From: Crocodylus rhombifer
Lineage: Eukaryota; Chordata; Crocodylia; Crocodylidae
Direction of reading: 5' to 3'
Assembly: GCA_038503035.1 (NCBI GenBank)
Contig: JAVSML010001010.1
Coordinates: 1 to 64,000 of the forward strand
Length of the DNA: 64,000 nucleotides
The notes under the pieces were generated by a model. It was given only the letters and a program-made list of their open reading frames with translations. It ran no database searches and had not been told where the DNA came from. Positions 24,741-36,785 of the stretch are shown here, in pieces. Within the stretch, counting starts at the first letter, position 1; every line of letters begins with the position of its first letter. A program made the translations under genes and the position numbers.

Positions 24741-24762
24741 GAATGGGGAGCAGAAAGCATCT

Positions 24763-24776
24763 TGAGGGGGGAATAT
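24763..24776 (+). promoter_or_regulatory. Polypurine tract
   Basis: GAGGGGGGAA lies immediately before the 3' LTR, where plus-strand synthesis would start. Confidence 0.75.
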
Positions 24777-25287
24777 TGTTAGAAATGCACAGCCTGCATC
24801 TCATTCTTGATAGAAAGGAATGCTACCCAAGGTTTCTTACCTCCCACAGCTTCTCCCTAGTCTTTCTCATGCTGATTACAGAAGCTGGAATTCAATTATC
24901 TGTGTCCTTGAAAGCGGGGGGGGATTTGAACTCTTGGCGACCTGTTGTAGTTTCTGAGCATGCTTAATTAGCTGATGCATATTTACCTCTCCGCCCTGCA
25001 TACTTAAGTAGCTAATTATACTATACATGCGATGTATGTAGTGATGTAACTACATGTATGCTTGTATGAAACGGAAGTAGCTGTAAGAGTTTCGGTGTCT
25101 GCACACATGCTCAGGAGAGAGAAGATAAATTCCACTTACAAATACCAATGCGGGGTCAGAGTAATTTGAGTACCTGACTCTGCTCTGACCTTTGTTTGCA
25201 AACAAATACAACCTTTTATGCCGACGGCTGAGTGTGTGTCTGTGATTTCTGTGGGCCTCCAAAGAAACAAACCGCTTTTGTGCAACA
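24777..25287 (+). repeat. Provirus 3' LTR
   Basis: 511 bases, TGTTAGAAATGC to TTGTGCAACA. It is followed by ATTC, the right copy of the 4-bp target duplication. Confidence 0.95.
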
Positions 25288-25323
25288 ATTCTATGACTAC
25301 TTGTGTATACATCCAATAGTCAT

Positions 25324-25877
25324 TGTAGGAGTCAGGGGTGTACCACGTCTCGTGGGCCCCCGAACCCCGGATGTCCCCTGGAGAGGAGGGGTACACAGTG
25401 GACCTTCCGGCTTCGCCGCTCTCGCCTGCCACGACTTGATGGAATTATGGGGTTCACCCGTGCCGGGAAGCTGGCGGTCCACGTAGGGTACGGTGCCCCC
25501 CCCAAAGTCCAGGGGTCCTGAGGGCTCCTTCCTCCCCTACACCCTCGCCCGATCCTCCGGGATGAGCCTCCGTGAGGGGCTCCCTTGGTAGAGTCCCAGT
25601 CCGGTGAAAAAGGGGGGGCCTCCCCAACCGGACCCTCACCGCTGTTCCTGCGGCTCCTAAGGTCTGGGGTTATCCCAAACCCCTTGCGTGTGTCTCCCGC
25701 CAAGCGGGGTTTCCACGGGCGGCCTTCCCCGCCCTCAGGTCGTCCTGCGCGACCACGTGTCTCGCAGTCTCTGCAGGAAGTTTCCCCGCTGGGTTTCCGG
25801 GTCCTAGCCCGGAAACGGGGCGGATTTCCAGGGTTCTTCCCTCGGGCCGGGCCCCGCGGGGTCCTGGCCCCCTCACA
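25324..25877. mobile_element. GC-rich solo LTR, 554 bp
   Basis: The segment starts TGTAGGAGTCAGGGG, ends GGCCCCCTCACA (TG...CA form) and is flanked by exact GTCAT copies at 25319-25323 and 25878-25882, a 5-bp target duplication. It is far richer in GC and CpG than its surroundings and has no coding capacity. The 5-bp duplication separates it from the 4-bp provirus next door. The family is not identified. Confidence 0.75.
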
Positions 25878-26200
25878 GTCATGACTGCAGTAATTCAAAT
25901 TATATATATAAGGTTCGTAAATCTATTAGCTGCATATGTACAGAAAATGTCAGGATACATGTGGTCAACCAGGAATTAAACATTCTCCAAGCTTTATTTC
26001 CTGAAGTGTAGGAGTTGGTCCACCTCGTGCATAGTTAGCATTTTATCAGCCAAGAACCAACTCAAGGCAAGGTGCTGGCAGTGACCTGGCTTCAGTGATG
26101 ATGTATCCTGAGGCCATACTTGGCCATTTTCAGCCTATTTTTGTGTAACCACAGTGTGAACCTTTTCAGATGTGACTACAAACTTGTTCAGCAAGTAAAC

Positions 26201-26229
26201 AACACACACACACACACGCACACACACTC
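26201..26229. repeat. (CA)n microsatellite
   Basis: A short, slightly interrupted CA run. Confidence 0.9.
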
Positions 26230-27780
26230 TAACTCCCCTCTGGGCTGCCAAACCCCTTGGTCCCTTACTTGGCCCCTTCATGAGTCCTCAGACCTCTCAG
26301 CCGCTTGGTCAGTCCTTGTCTAGGCTGCCAACCTGTTTCGCCCCCCCACCCCAGTCTCACTCTTGACCCTTCTCTGGGCTGCTGGACCCCTTGGTCTCTC
26401 ATATGACCTCTCATTGGGCCTCACTGGGCCTCACTCCAGGACTCTCACTAAGCTACAAGACCCTTCCCGTCCCACTACATTATTCCTGGTCACTCACTGG
26501 GGTTGCTGGACTCTTCCAGTTGCACTCAGTCTGAGCCCTTCCTTGGGCTTCAGAACCCTTCTGGTCCTGGTCTGCCCCAGCCCCTGTCTGGGCCTCTGGG
26601 CCCCCTCTGTTGTCACTCTCTCTCTAGGCCCCACTCTGGGCCTCTGGACCATTGACTCCTACTCTTCCTTGGTCCCTGGATGGGTCCCTGGCTGGAAGCT
26701 CTTTCTGATGTCACCCCTTTGGGGTCCCTTGGCCCTAGCTCTCTCTCTTTCTGAGCCCTGATCTCACTGGATCATACAGCTCCCTTCTGGGCTCTGCTCT
26801 CCCCTTCTTTCAGGCTACCTCTGGCCCTGGCTCTCCTATCTCTGGGTTCCTTTGTCTTGGCACTGTCTTGGACCCTCGTCTACATCTGATGACTCTGTCC
26901 CAGCCATCCACATTCTGGGCCTCAGTTTCTCTGACCCATTCCTCTCTGACAGTGGCCCTACCTGGACCTTTGGCCTATCCCAGGTCCTGGTCCTGCCTTG
27001 GGCCAATGGTCCCTCTCTGGCTCTGGTAGTCTCCTGCTGTGGCTGCCTCTGGCCTTTGGCCCCTTCCCTGGGCCCTGGTTGCATTGCCAGGCCAGTGAGA
27101 CTCTCTGGATCATCTCTTCCACTTTCTCACCAGGGCCGTTCTATTCTTCAGACAGCCCTGGCTTGGCCATCGTAATTCTGGGCTGCAGGACCCTGATCCC
27201 CCAACCTTTCTGGCCGTGGCCACACCTGTACTTTTGGCCTCTCCTAGTCCCTTGCCCTGACTCAGGTGAGCTGAGAGCTCCAGGCCCCTCTCTGGCTCCA
27301 GCAGTCTCCCGCTGTGGCTGCCTCCAGCCCTTCTCTGGGCCCTGACCCTGCTAGCAGACAAGCAAGATTCTGCTGGGGTCAGTTCTCCAGCCTACCAGCA
27401 CACACGTACTCTTGGGTCCACTGTCTCTTAGGCTCTTGCCCTTGGCCTCTGGCATGGCCTGGGCCTCATCCTGGGTCCCTAGGAACCACCTTAGCTCCTA
27501 CCCAACCCTCCAGACTGCTGTCCTCTCTGTGCTGGTGCTCCAGAGCTGCAGCACTTCTGCTGAGGTGATGCTCACTCAGTGGGGTCCAAGAGCTTACTCT
27601 CTGGTTTCTCTCAGGGCCTGGGCTTATAGCTGCTGTAAGCCCAGCCCTCCTCTGCAGCCAGGTGACTCCGTTCAGCACCGGGTGACTCACCCCATCAGGC
27701 TTAGCCTCACCTGACAGCTCCCTGGGCCAGCTAGCTCCCAATCAACTCTGGCCCACACCTGCCAGTGGCTTTGCAGGCTG
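26230..27780 (+). repeat. Pyrimidine-rich degenerate repeat tract
   Basis: About 1.55 kb is dominated by recurring CTCTGGGCY, TGGACCCYT and CCCTGGCTCT words with strong C/T against G/A skew on the plus strand. This looks like a highly diverged minisatellite-like array. The long open frames in it have repetitive Leu/Ser/Pro composition and no domain, so I do not call genes. Confidence 0.55.
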
Positions 27781-28394
27781 CCTGACCTCTCAAAGTGGCA
27801 GACACCCCAAGTGCCCTGCCACACCACTTTTAAATGAGACCTGTGATTCCCCTTGCTCATCTGGGTAGGAAGAAAGCTGCCTGGCTTTGCTTCACATCTT
27901 CCCTAATCAGCAACCATCTGCCTAACAACCATCCCCTGGGCTCTGTTCCAAGCCAAGAATACTCCTCTCCTCTCACCCCACATGAACTATAGTACACAGC
28001 CAGCCCAGCTACTATTGATCCCATCCCACTTCCATTCCACACTCCCCAATGCTTCTTAAACTCACTACCAACAACCACCTCTCTATCTAGCTATCTTCCC
28101 ACCAACTACCAGCATCACCCTACTGAAAAGGAATACAGCACCAGTTTCTCAAATGGCCCATCAGCCAGGCTCTGTTCCAGGTCAGGAGCCCCATCCCCAC
28201 CCAATCCAGTATCCATGGTACACAACATGCCATCCCAAAGCTTGCAGCTCTCCCTCCACCACCAGCACTAACATAGTGACCACAGCAGCTTTCAGCAGCT
28301 TTCAAGAGTTTAGCAGGAAACAACATTTACTAGGATTGAACGGCATAATGGTTCAGGGAAACAGATACCACAACACTCAATACATGTCAACTGT
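27781..28394. other. Intergenic, no gene recognised
   Basis: Nothing beyond short unsupported frames. Confidence 0.5.
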
Positions 28395-28870
28395 TTAATA
28401 GCACAAAGGACATGCACATTCCAAGATCCCCTTCCACCACGGCACTGCTCTGCCCCTCCTGCCAGAGTATTGTGAAATGGCTTGCCAGAGCCTCCAGTAG
28501 AAGCAGTGCTCATAGTTGATCTCCAGAGGTTGTTCACTTGCTGTGGCAACACCCATGGGATCTGTGGAGCATTCTAGGTCCACTGCTTGTGGCTCTGGAA
28601 TAGCGTCGCCCTTCACCTCAGAGATGTTATTCAGGACACAGGTAGAGATTATGACTCGAGTCACGTAGTGGCCGCTGACATTCAGTGGTCCCTGAAGCAC
28701 TCAAAAGCACACTCCACAGCTGTTCAGCAATGGCTGAGGTAGTAGCTGAAAAATTCCTCACAGGCATCCAAACAGCCTGTGAAAGATTTCATTAGCCAAG
28801 GCTGCAGAGCAGTAGTTTCAAAACTGTAGGCCATAATCCCAAATTGGGTCACAAAATTAGCAGTCCACAA
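28395..28870 (-). pseudogene. PIF-Harbinger transposase C-terminal relic
   Basis: Read on the minus strand, interrupted frames give LQPWLMKSFTGCLDACEEFF, then a VECAFE block that would hold the third catalytic Glu, then TCVLNNISEVKGD. These follow the order of the C-terminal half of HARBI1-like transposases. Stops and a frame change between the pieces show decay. It is a different copy from the one at 12.0-12.8 kb. Confidence 0.7.
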
Positions 28871-29914
28871 AGGTAGCCTGACCCACTTCCAACCAGCCAA
28901 CCAGCCAATGGGCACTATTCATTGCCCTGAGGAATCCGCAGGAACCTATAGACACTACTTGCCCCCAAGACATGCTGGGATGTTTGTTTTGGTGGCCAAG
29001 GATCAGCACATTCAAGGATCACTCCATTGCAATGCAGTATGTGTACACAATTGTTCTGTACCTTTTTTGGTTCATCTTAAAAAGCAGATAAGTCTGGTTT
29101 GCACCAAATATGATAACAGTTACAACCATAAGGGTGTGTCTATACATGAATTTAAGCACACTTAAATTTAATGTGCATTACACAAATGCTCATTAAGCAT
29201 TTTTTGGCAGATGTCTACACATGTTGGGACTTGGAACTAACTTCAATCCCAAGTTACTCCAGCCCTACCATGTGCCCCTGTGGCCACCGGGGGGAGCTCC
29301 AGCCTCTGGCCACATGGCTGCCAGCACTTGGCAGTCATGCTGAAGCCAGAGCCAGCTGCCAAAGCAACCATCTTAAAAGCACACCCTCCACACTGTGACC
29401 TCTGGGCAGGTGCTTCCTGTGTCAGAGAAGCAGCATGACAGAGACACAGGCCACATGTGCCAGCTCTCCTTCAGCCATGGCTGCACTTCTCAGCCCTAGC
29501 TGCCTCAGCTTCTGGCCCTGATGCCCAGAGACAAGGTCTCCCACTCCTCACTGTCCTGCTCACCCACCACCATTCTGAGCACCTGGTGCTCAGATACCTT
29601 GCACCACCCCACTCCCCCACCCACTCTACCTGTCTGCTGGACAACTGGCACATGGCCTTCTGGGAACCCCACTGCCACACAGCTGCTACTGCCAGCCATG
29701 GTGACCACAGGCTCCAGGATGCCACCACTGGGACCACTGTCACCCCCCATTCCACTATCCCCCAGAGCCTCTGAGCCAGCCGTGCCAGCCAGGACTGGTG
29801 GCAATGCATCATGCTGCAGTAATGAGATGGCGTTCAGTGGGCTGGCATGTTCCAGATGACTCAGGGCACCTTTGAAGGCCTGTTGCTCCAGCTCCAGCTC
29901 CATCCCCATCCAGA

Positions 29915-31719
29915 ATGCCCAAACATGTGGGGAGCCAGAGGAAAAGCAAGGGCAATGTTGGACCCCTGCTAAACCAGATGGGGCAACTGACAACTGACGC
30001 CCAGGAAAAAGCCAACCTATTAAATAGGTACTTTGCGTCAGTCTTTCATCAGTCACATGGGACGCCCATGCCTGCTATGGGACAGGGAAATCTGGGTGAG
30101 GGGGATCCCCTACCCTCCATAAATGCTGACCTCGTGAAGGAACACCTTGAGAAGCTGGATACCTTCAAGTCAGCCAGCCCTGACAATCTGCACCCCAGGG
30201 TACTCAAGGAGCTGGCGAGCGTCATAGCCCAGCCCCTGGCATGGATCTTTGAAAACTCCTGGTGCTCTGGTGTAGTGCCTGAAGACTGGAAGAAGGCCAA
30301 TGTGGTGCCGATCTTCAAAAAAGGGAGGAGAGTGGATCCGGCTAACTACAGGCCCATTAGCCTGACTTCTATCCTGGGGAAGATCCTAGAAAAGTTTATT
30401 AAGGAGGCCATCCTTGAGGGACTGGCCCAGGCTAATCCTAAGGGACAGCCAGCATGGGTTTGTTGTGGGTAGGTCTTGTTTGACCAATCTCATTTCCTTC
30501 TATGACCAGGTGACCTATCACCTGGACAAGGGAGAAGAGGTTGATGTCATATATCTTGACTTCAAAAAAGCTTTTGATCTGGTATCCCATGATCACCTCT
30601 TGGCCAAACTGCCCAGTTGTGGCCTTGGCTCCACCACGATCCGCTGGCTGGGAAATTGGCTTCGTGGTCGGACCCAGAGGGTTGTGATTGATGGCAGTCA
30701 CTCATTGTGGTGCCCTGTGACCAGTGGGGGCCCCCAAGGCTCTGTCCTGGGACCCATACTGTTCAACATCTTCGTTAACGATGTGGACATTGGAGTCAGG
30801 AGTGGACTGGCCAAGTTCGCCAATGACACCAAACTTTGGGGCAAAGCATCCACGCCAGAGGACAGGCGGGTGATCCAGGCTGACCTGGACAAGCTCAGCA
30901 AATGGGCAGATGAGAACCTCATGGTGTTTAACACCGAAAAATGCAAGGTTCTCCACCTTGAGAGGAAAAACCTGCAGCACCCTTATAGGCTCGGCAGTGC
31001 TACGTTGGTTAGCACTATAGAAGAAAGAGACTTGGGGGTCATCATTGACCACAAGATGAACGTGAGCCTCCAATGCGATGCTGTGGCTAGTAAAGCGACC
31101 AAAACACTGGCTTGCATCCATAGATGCTTCTCGAGCAAATCCCGGGACGTCATTCTCCCCTTGTACTCGGCCTTGGTGAGACCACAGCTGGAGTACTGCG
31201 TCCAGTTTTGGGCTCCACAATTCAAAAAGGATGTGGAGAAGCTTGAGAGAGTCCAGAGGAGAGCCACGTGCATGATCAGAGGTCAGGAAAACAGATCTTA
31301 CGATGACAGGCTGAGAGCCATGGGACTCTTTAGCCTGGAAAAGCGTAGGCTCAGGGGTGATCTGATGGCCACCTATAAATTTATCAAGGGTGACCACCAG
31401 GATCTGGGGGAATGTTTGTTCACCAGAGCGCCCCAAGGGATGACGAGGTCGAATGGTCACAAACTCCTGCAAGACCATTTCAGGCTGGACATAAGGAAGA
31501 ATTTCTTTACTGTCTGAGCCCCCAAGGTCTGGAACAGTCTGCCAGCGGAGGTGGTTCAAGCACCTACACTGAACACCTTCAAGAGTAAATTGGATGCTTA
31601 TCTTGCTGGGATCCTATGACTCCAGCTGACTTCCTGCCCTTTGGGCAGGGGGCTGGACTCGATGATCTCCCAAGGTCCCTTCCAGCCCTAATGTCTATGA
31701 AATCTATGAAATCTATGAC
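29915..31719 (+). mobile_element. CR1 LINE fragment, reverse transcriptase to 3' end
   Basis: Two overlapping frames (29915-30472 and 30414-31517) encode the end of the endonuclease linker and the reverse transcriptase (FKKAFDLVSHDHLL, GPQGSVLGPILFN). A frame change lies near 30,430-30,470. A TGA at 31515-31517 precedes the C-terminal WNSLPAEVVQAP to LAGIL. The catalytic FADD box reads FAND here (30820-30831), so the enzyme is inactive. It ends in CTATGAAAT repeats at about 31690-31719. It sits inside the Harbinger-like element and is younger than it. Confidence 0.93.
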
Positions 31720-31967
31720 ATGGAGATGCACCTGGCCATTCCCACCAACACCAGCCTGCCCTGCCACCCACACACTCCCTCCCCCCTACCCATCCTCCCA
31801 GCACCACTCCAGAACATGCATAATTGTAATGAAAGCACCCCCCACCCCATCCCCCACCTCCACACTCAAGAAACAGAGCCCTCTCTCTCTCCTCCCTCTC
31901 CAACTCACACAGCCCCTTTACCACCTTTCCCACCCACTAATAAAAAATATGTTTCCCAAACTGAAAA

Positions 31968-32627
31968 CTATGTACAAGTCTCAGTCTTTGTCTGAGTTCC
32001 AGAGTGGGGGGCTGTGGGGTGGGGGCACCCAGGGCGCAGAGCCCAGTGGCAGGCAGCCAGCACCCTGGCTGTGGACATTTCCCTTGTGGGTCTGGGGGCC
32101 TCAGCAAATGCCAGGGAATTCTGCGGGCAGGAGGCAGTGGAGGCCTTCCCCTGAGGCCCAGGTTGGGGACTGCTGCAAACCATCTGGTGGGTCCCAGGGG
32201 CCTTGTGGGGCAGAGGCCAGGGCCAGGCATGGGGTGGCATGGATGTGGCCTCCACTGGGATGCCCTTGCTGGCCAGTTGCTCCCAGAGCAGCTCAACTCT
32301 GTGGCACTGCTCCAGGACCTGCAGCTGGACCTGGTGCTCCCACTGTACCTGATCCCATGCTTCCTCCTGGGCTGTCTCCCAGGTGATATCTTCCCACCAC
32401 CGGGCCAGCTCCCACACCTCCTGTGCCTGCTCCCAGACTGCCAAGTTCTCCACCACCACCTCCAGCCACGGGAGCAGGTGGGTCCAGTTCCTGGTGTGCT
32501 GCTGGTGCAGTTGGTGTATCTGGGTGGCTACAGTAGCAGGTGGCAGCAACCCTGAGGTGGCATTCCCACAGGGCCCTGTGGCCTCTACCCCATTTCCAGA
32601 TGTTGGCCCTGTGGAGGCAAGAGACAA
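31968..32627 (-). other. Trp/Glu-rich open frame, possible Harbinger second protein
   Basis: A 219-codon minus frame has a Trp- and Gln-rich coiled-coil-like stretch (VWELARWWEDITWETAQ). Autonomous Harbinger elements often carry a divergent Myb/SANT protein beside the transposase, and this may be a decayed remnant. No Myb signature is clear, and it may be a chance frame in GC-rich DNA. Confidence 0.2.
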
Positions 32628-33552
32628 AAGCTTTTTGTGTTGTGAGTTTGTGTTGTCTGCCCAGTTTCAGATAGAAGGTCGGCTGTGTGTGGGTGCTCAG
32701 GGACCATGGTAAGCTGTCCAGGTAGGGCTGGGACCAGGCAGTCATGGGCAAGTCCCCTGACCCCACTTGCTCCCCTGGGGCCAGCAGGCTACTGGGTGCT
32801 GGCCACAAGCAGCCTGCCTTCCCTGCCCCTCCCTAGGGAGGGCCAGGCCAGGCTGCTGGTAGCACCTGTTGTTACAGCTCCAGACCCTACTTTCCTCCCT
32901 TTCTCCCTGCAGGCCAGCCACTCTGCTGTGCTACCACCCAGCCCATGGCACCTGGGCTTGAGGCATGCAGGGCTCCTGGACAAATAGGGCAAAGGGCTAG
33001 CCACACACTCATCTCCACCCTCCCTACAGGGGGCCTCTCCAGGGAGGCACCACAGAGCCAGCCCCCACCATGCCACTGATGCACCCTAAGTGTGCCCCTG
33101 CTGTGTGTGGCCTGGGCAGTGTGTGATGAGCTGTTTGTGCAGATGGAAGGGTGCCTGAGCCACTACACCCTGCTGCTGCTGATCCTTCTGGTGCTCCGGA
33201 CACACCTGAGCTCCTGTTTAGGGATCCGGAACTACAGTGGAGCAGGGGGTAAGCCTGGACTGCCCTGCAACTTCTGCTGTTGCCTGGAGGGCTACCTGTT
33301 GCAGTGCTACATGTCCCTGCCCCCCACTGCTGAGGAGGACATCACCACCAGCATCAGTGTCTTCCTCAGCATGTGAGAGTCCTGTGACATCCTGGACAGC
33401 CCCCCCACTCCAGGACTCCTGCCCAGCTGTGGGGACAAGGGCTGCTCAATAAAGTTTGAAACTGTGTCCTGCCTCTCTGTGTGCTGCAGGGGGTGGGAAA
33501 CCTGGGGCCAGGGGGAGTGTGGGCAGGCCAGGCAGGGAGTGGAGGAAAGGGC

Positions 33553-33589
33553 TAGGGGCAGGGGCAGGGGCAGGGGCAGGGGCAGGGCT
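33553..33589. repeat. (GGGGCA)n hexamer repeat
   Basis: About six units of GGGGCA. Confidence 0.93.
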
Positions 33590-35654
33590 CGGGCAGAAGG
33601 GCCCTCCCCCAATGCAGGCCTTACTAGATGTCCAGGGCTGGTGAGCCTGGAGGCTTGGTGTGGGGCTCCCCATCAGCAATGGCATCTGGCTGCATCTGGT
33701 GACCATGGCCTACAGTGTGCAGCAGGCCGGCACCCAGCCAGGGCCCCCCATCCTGCAGGGAGAAGCTGGCAGTGACATGGCCAGCTGCTCCTCATGGCGG
33801 GATGATGGGCTGGGCCAAAGGCAAGGCAGCCACTGGGCATGACTCCTCAAACTGCCAGTGCATACAGCAGCTGGCGAGTGGGGGGAGGCTTGTTTGGGGC
33901 AGGGTGCTGAAGGCCAGTGGTCCCCTCCTCTGTTGACATAGTGGGGTGTGGTGAGGGCAGGCCTCCCCTGCTAGTGGCACTTACAGGGGTGAGGCCTGTC
34001 TCCTAAGGTGCCAAAATGCAGGTTAGCTCCCACATGAAGGACATAGTCTTTTGGGAATGACTAGACTGACAACTGAATGCAGTCATGGGCACCCACTGTG
34101 CCCACAAGACCTTGATCTTCACACAGCGTTGCCATGTTGACTGGGAGTGGCCTCACTCACACATCCCACCTGATATGGCTTCATAAATGTGTGCATTTGT
34201 GGCCATGCTAACTGCCTCTGGACACTGGCCCTGCCCCAGAGCCCAACAAGGTGGCAACACCTCCTCCCAGGTTCAGTTGGGGGCCCAGGTGCTCAGGATG
34301 GGCATGGGTCTGGGGATCAATGGGGATGACATGCTGGACATGCTCCCTGTGCTGGCTCTCCAGGTCCCTGTGTGGCAGTCCCTTTGATGCCAGCCCTGGA
34401 CAACTTCCAGCAGTACCCTGGACAGGGGCATGGGCAGGGACTGTGAGCCTCAGAGCAGAGGCACTTCACCACAATGCCTTCAAAGAGATAAGAGTTGGGA
34501 GTGAGGAGCAGCAGGGAGCAGGTATTAGCCCAGCTGCCACAGACAGCAGGGCCAGCAGCCATGGGGGGAATTTCAGGGTTGGGCAAGGGACGCAGCAGGC
34601 TGAAGCCCTTTGCAACACTCACCTGTGGCCAAGGAGCAACTTCAGCTAGGGGACAGGACAGGCAGAGGCTGCCTGGGTCCTTGCCGGGGGCACATGGGGG
34701 CTGCTGGGCTCCTGCACAGTCCAGCATTTCTATCCAGGCTTCTGTGCAGCATGTGCCAAGGCACAAAGTGGCTGCAGGCTTTTATAGCCTGCAGCTAGGG
34801 GCTGCCAGAGATCAGCTCAGCCCTGGGGATAGGACAAGCAGCCAACCAAGAGTCCTGGGGCTGGGCAAGCCCAGCACTAAAGTCACTCTGCTAATGCACT
34901 TTAATGTGTTTACATGTGTGTTAATGCACTTCAATTAATCATGCCTACATTTGATACCTGCTTTTACAAGTATCAGACTTAGGCATGACTAACCTAAATT
35001 CACCATTTTGAAAGTGCATTAAAGGAGCGAAAATGTAGATGCACACTGTTAATGTGCCTTAAATCGGGCTAATGTGCACTAAATGTGACATGTAGATGCA
35101 CCCTAAGAGACTCAGAATTTACTGTAAAATCATAAGTATGGGAAGTACTGCAGTGCTTAGTTGATAGCACAAAGCAATTAATATTTCTGCACCATAAAAT
35201 GTTCATCCTTGTAAATAACATTTTGGAAAGGATTCTTGAATTATTATGAATGCTGCTCTTAACCATTTTCAAAATAGTTGACTATATAGTTTCAGATTTC
35301 AAAGAAAGAAGATGATGGACAAACCCATCAGGACAGTGTTGTTTTTATCAGTGTAAAAGCTGCCACCAACACTTCATGTTTACTCTGTGCCCTCACACAT
35401 TATGGATTTTGGGGGACATTCCCCATGTCACCTGCATTGGATTTTCCCACTCAGACTAGTGATGTTCAACTGACACCACTGAGATACCAGCCAAATTCCC
35501 TTCGGCTTGGAGTACACCTCTTCTGAACTAATCTTTGCGGGTTGCTATGTGTTTCAGAAACTCATCCAATGTACGAGGTTTAGCACCACACCCTAAAAAA
35601 GAGCTAAGTATCATTTCTTTCATCACCTGGAAAAGGTGATAGCCCAGCCTTTCA

Positions 35655-36785
35655 GAAGGCTTATTCATAGATAAGTAGACATAAGGGCTGGAAGGGACCT
35701 TGCAATATCATTGGATCCAGCCCCCTGCCCAAGGACCAGGAAGTCACCTGGGGTGAAATGATCCCAGCAAGATAGGCATCCAAGTGTTTCTTAATAGTGT
35801 CCAGAATAAGTGCTTGCATCATTTCTGGGGGGGGAGTCTATTCCAGGCTCTGGGGACTCAGACAGTAAAGAAGTTTTTCCAGCCTAAAACAGTCTTCCAG
35901 GAGTTTATGACCATTAGTTATTGTCTTACCTTGGGATGGCCTGGTGAACAGACATTCTTGCAGTTTCTGATGCACATCCTTTATATACTTATAGGCTGCC
36001 ACCAAGTCACCCCTGAGCCTTCACTTCTCCAGGCTGAAGAGTCCCATGGCTCTCAGCCTATCCTCATAAGGCCTGCTCTCTTGTCCTTTAATCATGTGCA
36101 TGGTTCTCCTCTGGACTCTCCCAAGCTTCTCCACATGCTATGTAAAGTGCAGAGACCAAAATTGGATGCAGTACTCCAGCTGAGGCCTCACTAAAGCTGA
36201 GTGCAGTGAAAGGATGACTTCCTGGGTCTTGCTTGAGATGCATCAGTAGATGCAAGCCAGAGTTTTATTTGCTTTGCCAACTGTGGCAGTGTATTGGTGG
36301 TTCATATTCATCATGTGCTCAGTCATGACCCCCAAGTCTCTTTTGGCCATGGTGGTAGTGAGTGTAACACTGCCAAGCCTATAAGTATGATGTGGGTTTT
36401 TTCTCCTGAGGTGGAGCACCTTGTACAGTATTGAATGCCATCAGGTTTTGATCCTCCCACTTTAAAGCCTGTCCAGGTTGGCCTGAATCACCAGCCTATC
36501 TTCTAGTGTGACCACACTTCCCCATTATTTGGTGTCATCAATGAACTTAGCCAGTCCACTTCTGATACCAGAATCCAGATAATTTATAAATATATTAAAG
36601 AGTACTGGTCCAAGTATGGAGCCCTGAGGCATGCCACTGGTCACCATGTGCCATGTTGAATCGGTTCCATCGACTATCACTCTTTGGGTCCGACCATGGA
36701 ACCAGTTCCTCAGCCATCAGACTGTAAGGTTGTTGAGGCCACAGTTCCCCAATTTTACCATGAGGACATCATTGGGCTTGGGCTT
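35655..36785 (-). mobile_element. CR1 LINE fragment, decayed
   Basis: On the plus strand the text GGGCTGGAAGGGACCTTGCA and CCAGCCCCCTGCCC is the complement of a CR1 3' end. Upstream, the complement holds reverse-transcriptase-derived words up to about 36785. No minus-strand frame is long, so the copy is older than the other three. Confidence 0.85.

Larger units (their letters stand above)
15442..25287 (+). mobile_element. Endogenous gammaretrovirus-like provirus (tRNA-Arg primed), split by a later CR1
   Basis: Two LTRs of 511 bases (the left one interrupted) flank a primer site, gag, pro, pol, an env remnant and a purine tract. The 4-bp target duplication ATTC (15438-15441 and 25288-25291) fits a gammaretrovirus-like integrase. 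The LTRs differ at roughly 15 positions by eye (about 3 percent), so the insertion is old but not ancient. All genes are broken: gag changes frame after the matrix region, pro and pol are out of frame near 21010, pol has a TGA at 23877-23879, and env is mostly deleted. Without the CR1 the provirus would be about 7.0 kb. Confidence 0.95.
29132..35103 (+). mobile_element. Harbinger-like DNA transposon, about 6 kb, with internal CR1
   Basis: The left end GGGTGTGTCTATACATG and the complement of the right end, GGGTGCATCTACATG, form terminal inverted repeats, each bordered by TAA (29129-29131 and 35104-35106), the 3-bp target duplication typical of PIF-Harbinger. A short transposase N-terminal piece (FQMTQGTFEGLL) is readable at about 29848-29885, just before a CR1. 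The rest is GC-rich with no intact gene. The terminal match is imperfect, so two separate elements remain possible. Confidence 0.55.

Noticed and set aside
15442..25877. Treating the provirus and the GC-rich LTR as one element
   Set aside because: Different target duplications (4 bp ATTC and 5 bp GTCAT) and unrelated LTR sequences show two separate insertions.
26363..27714. Leu/Ser/Pro-rich frames as genes
   Set aside because: Low-complexity pyrimidine-rich tract with overlapping frames and no conserved features.
30702..31559. 285-codon minus frame
   Set aside because: Antisense of the CR1 reverse transcriptase in 29915-31719.
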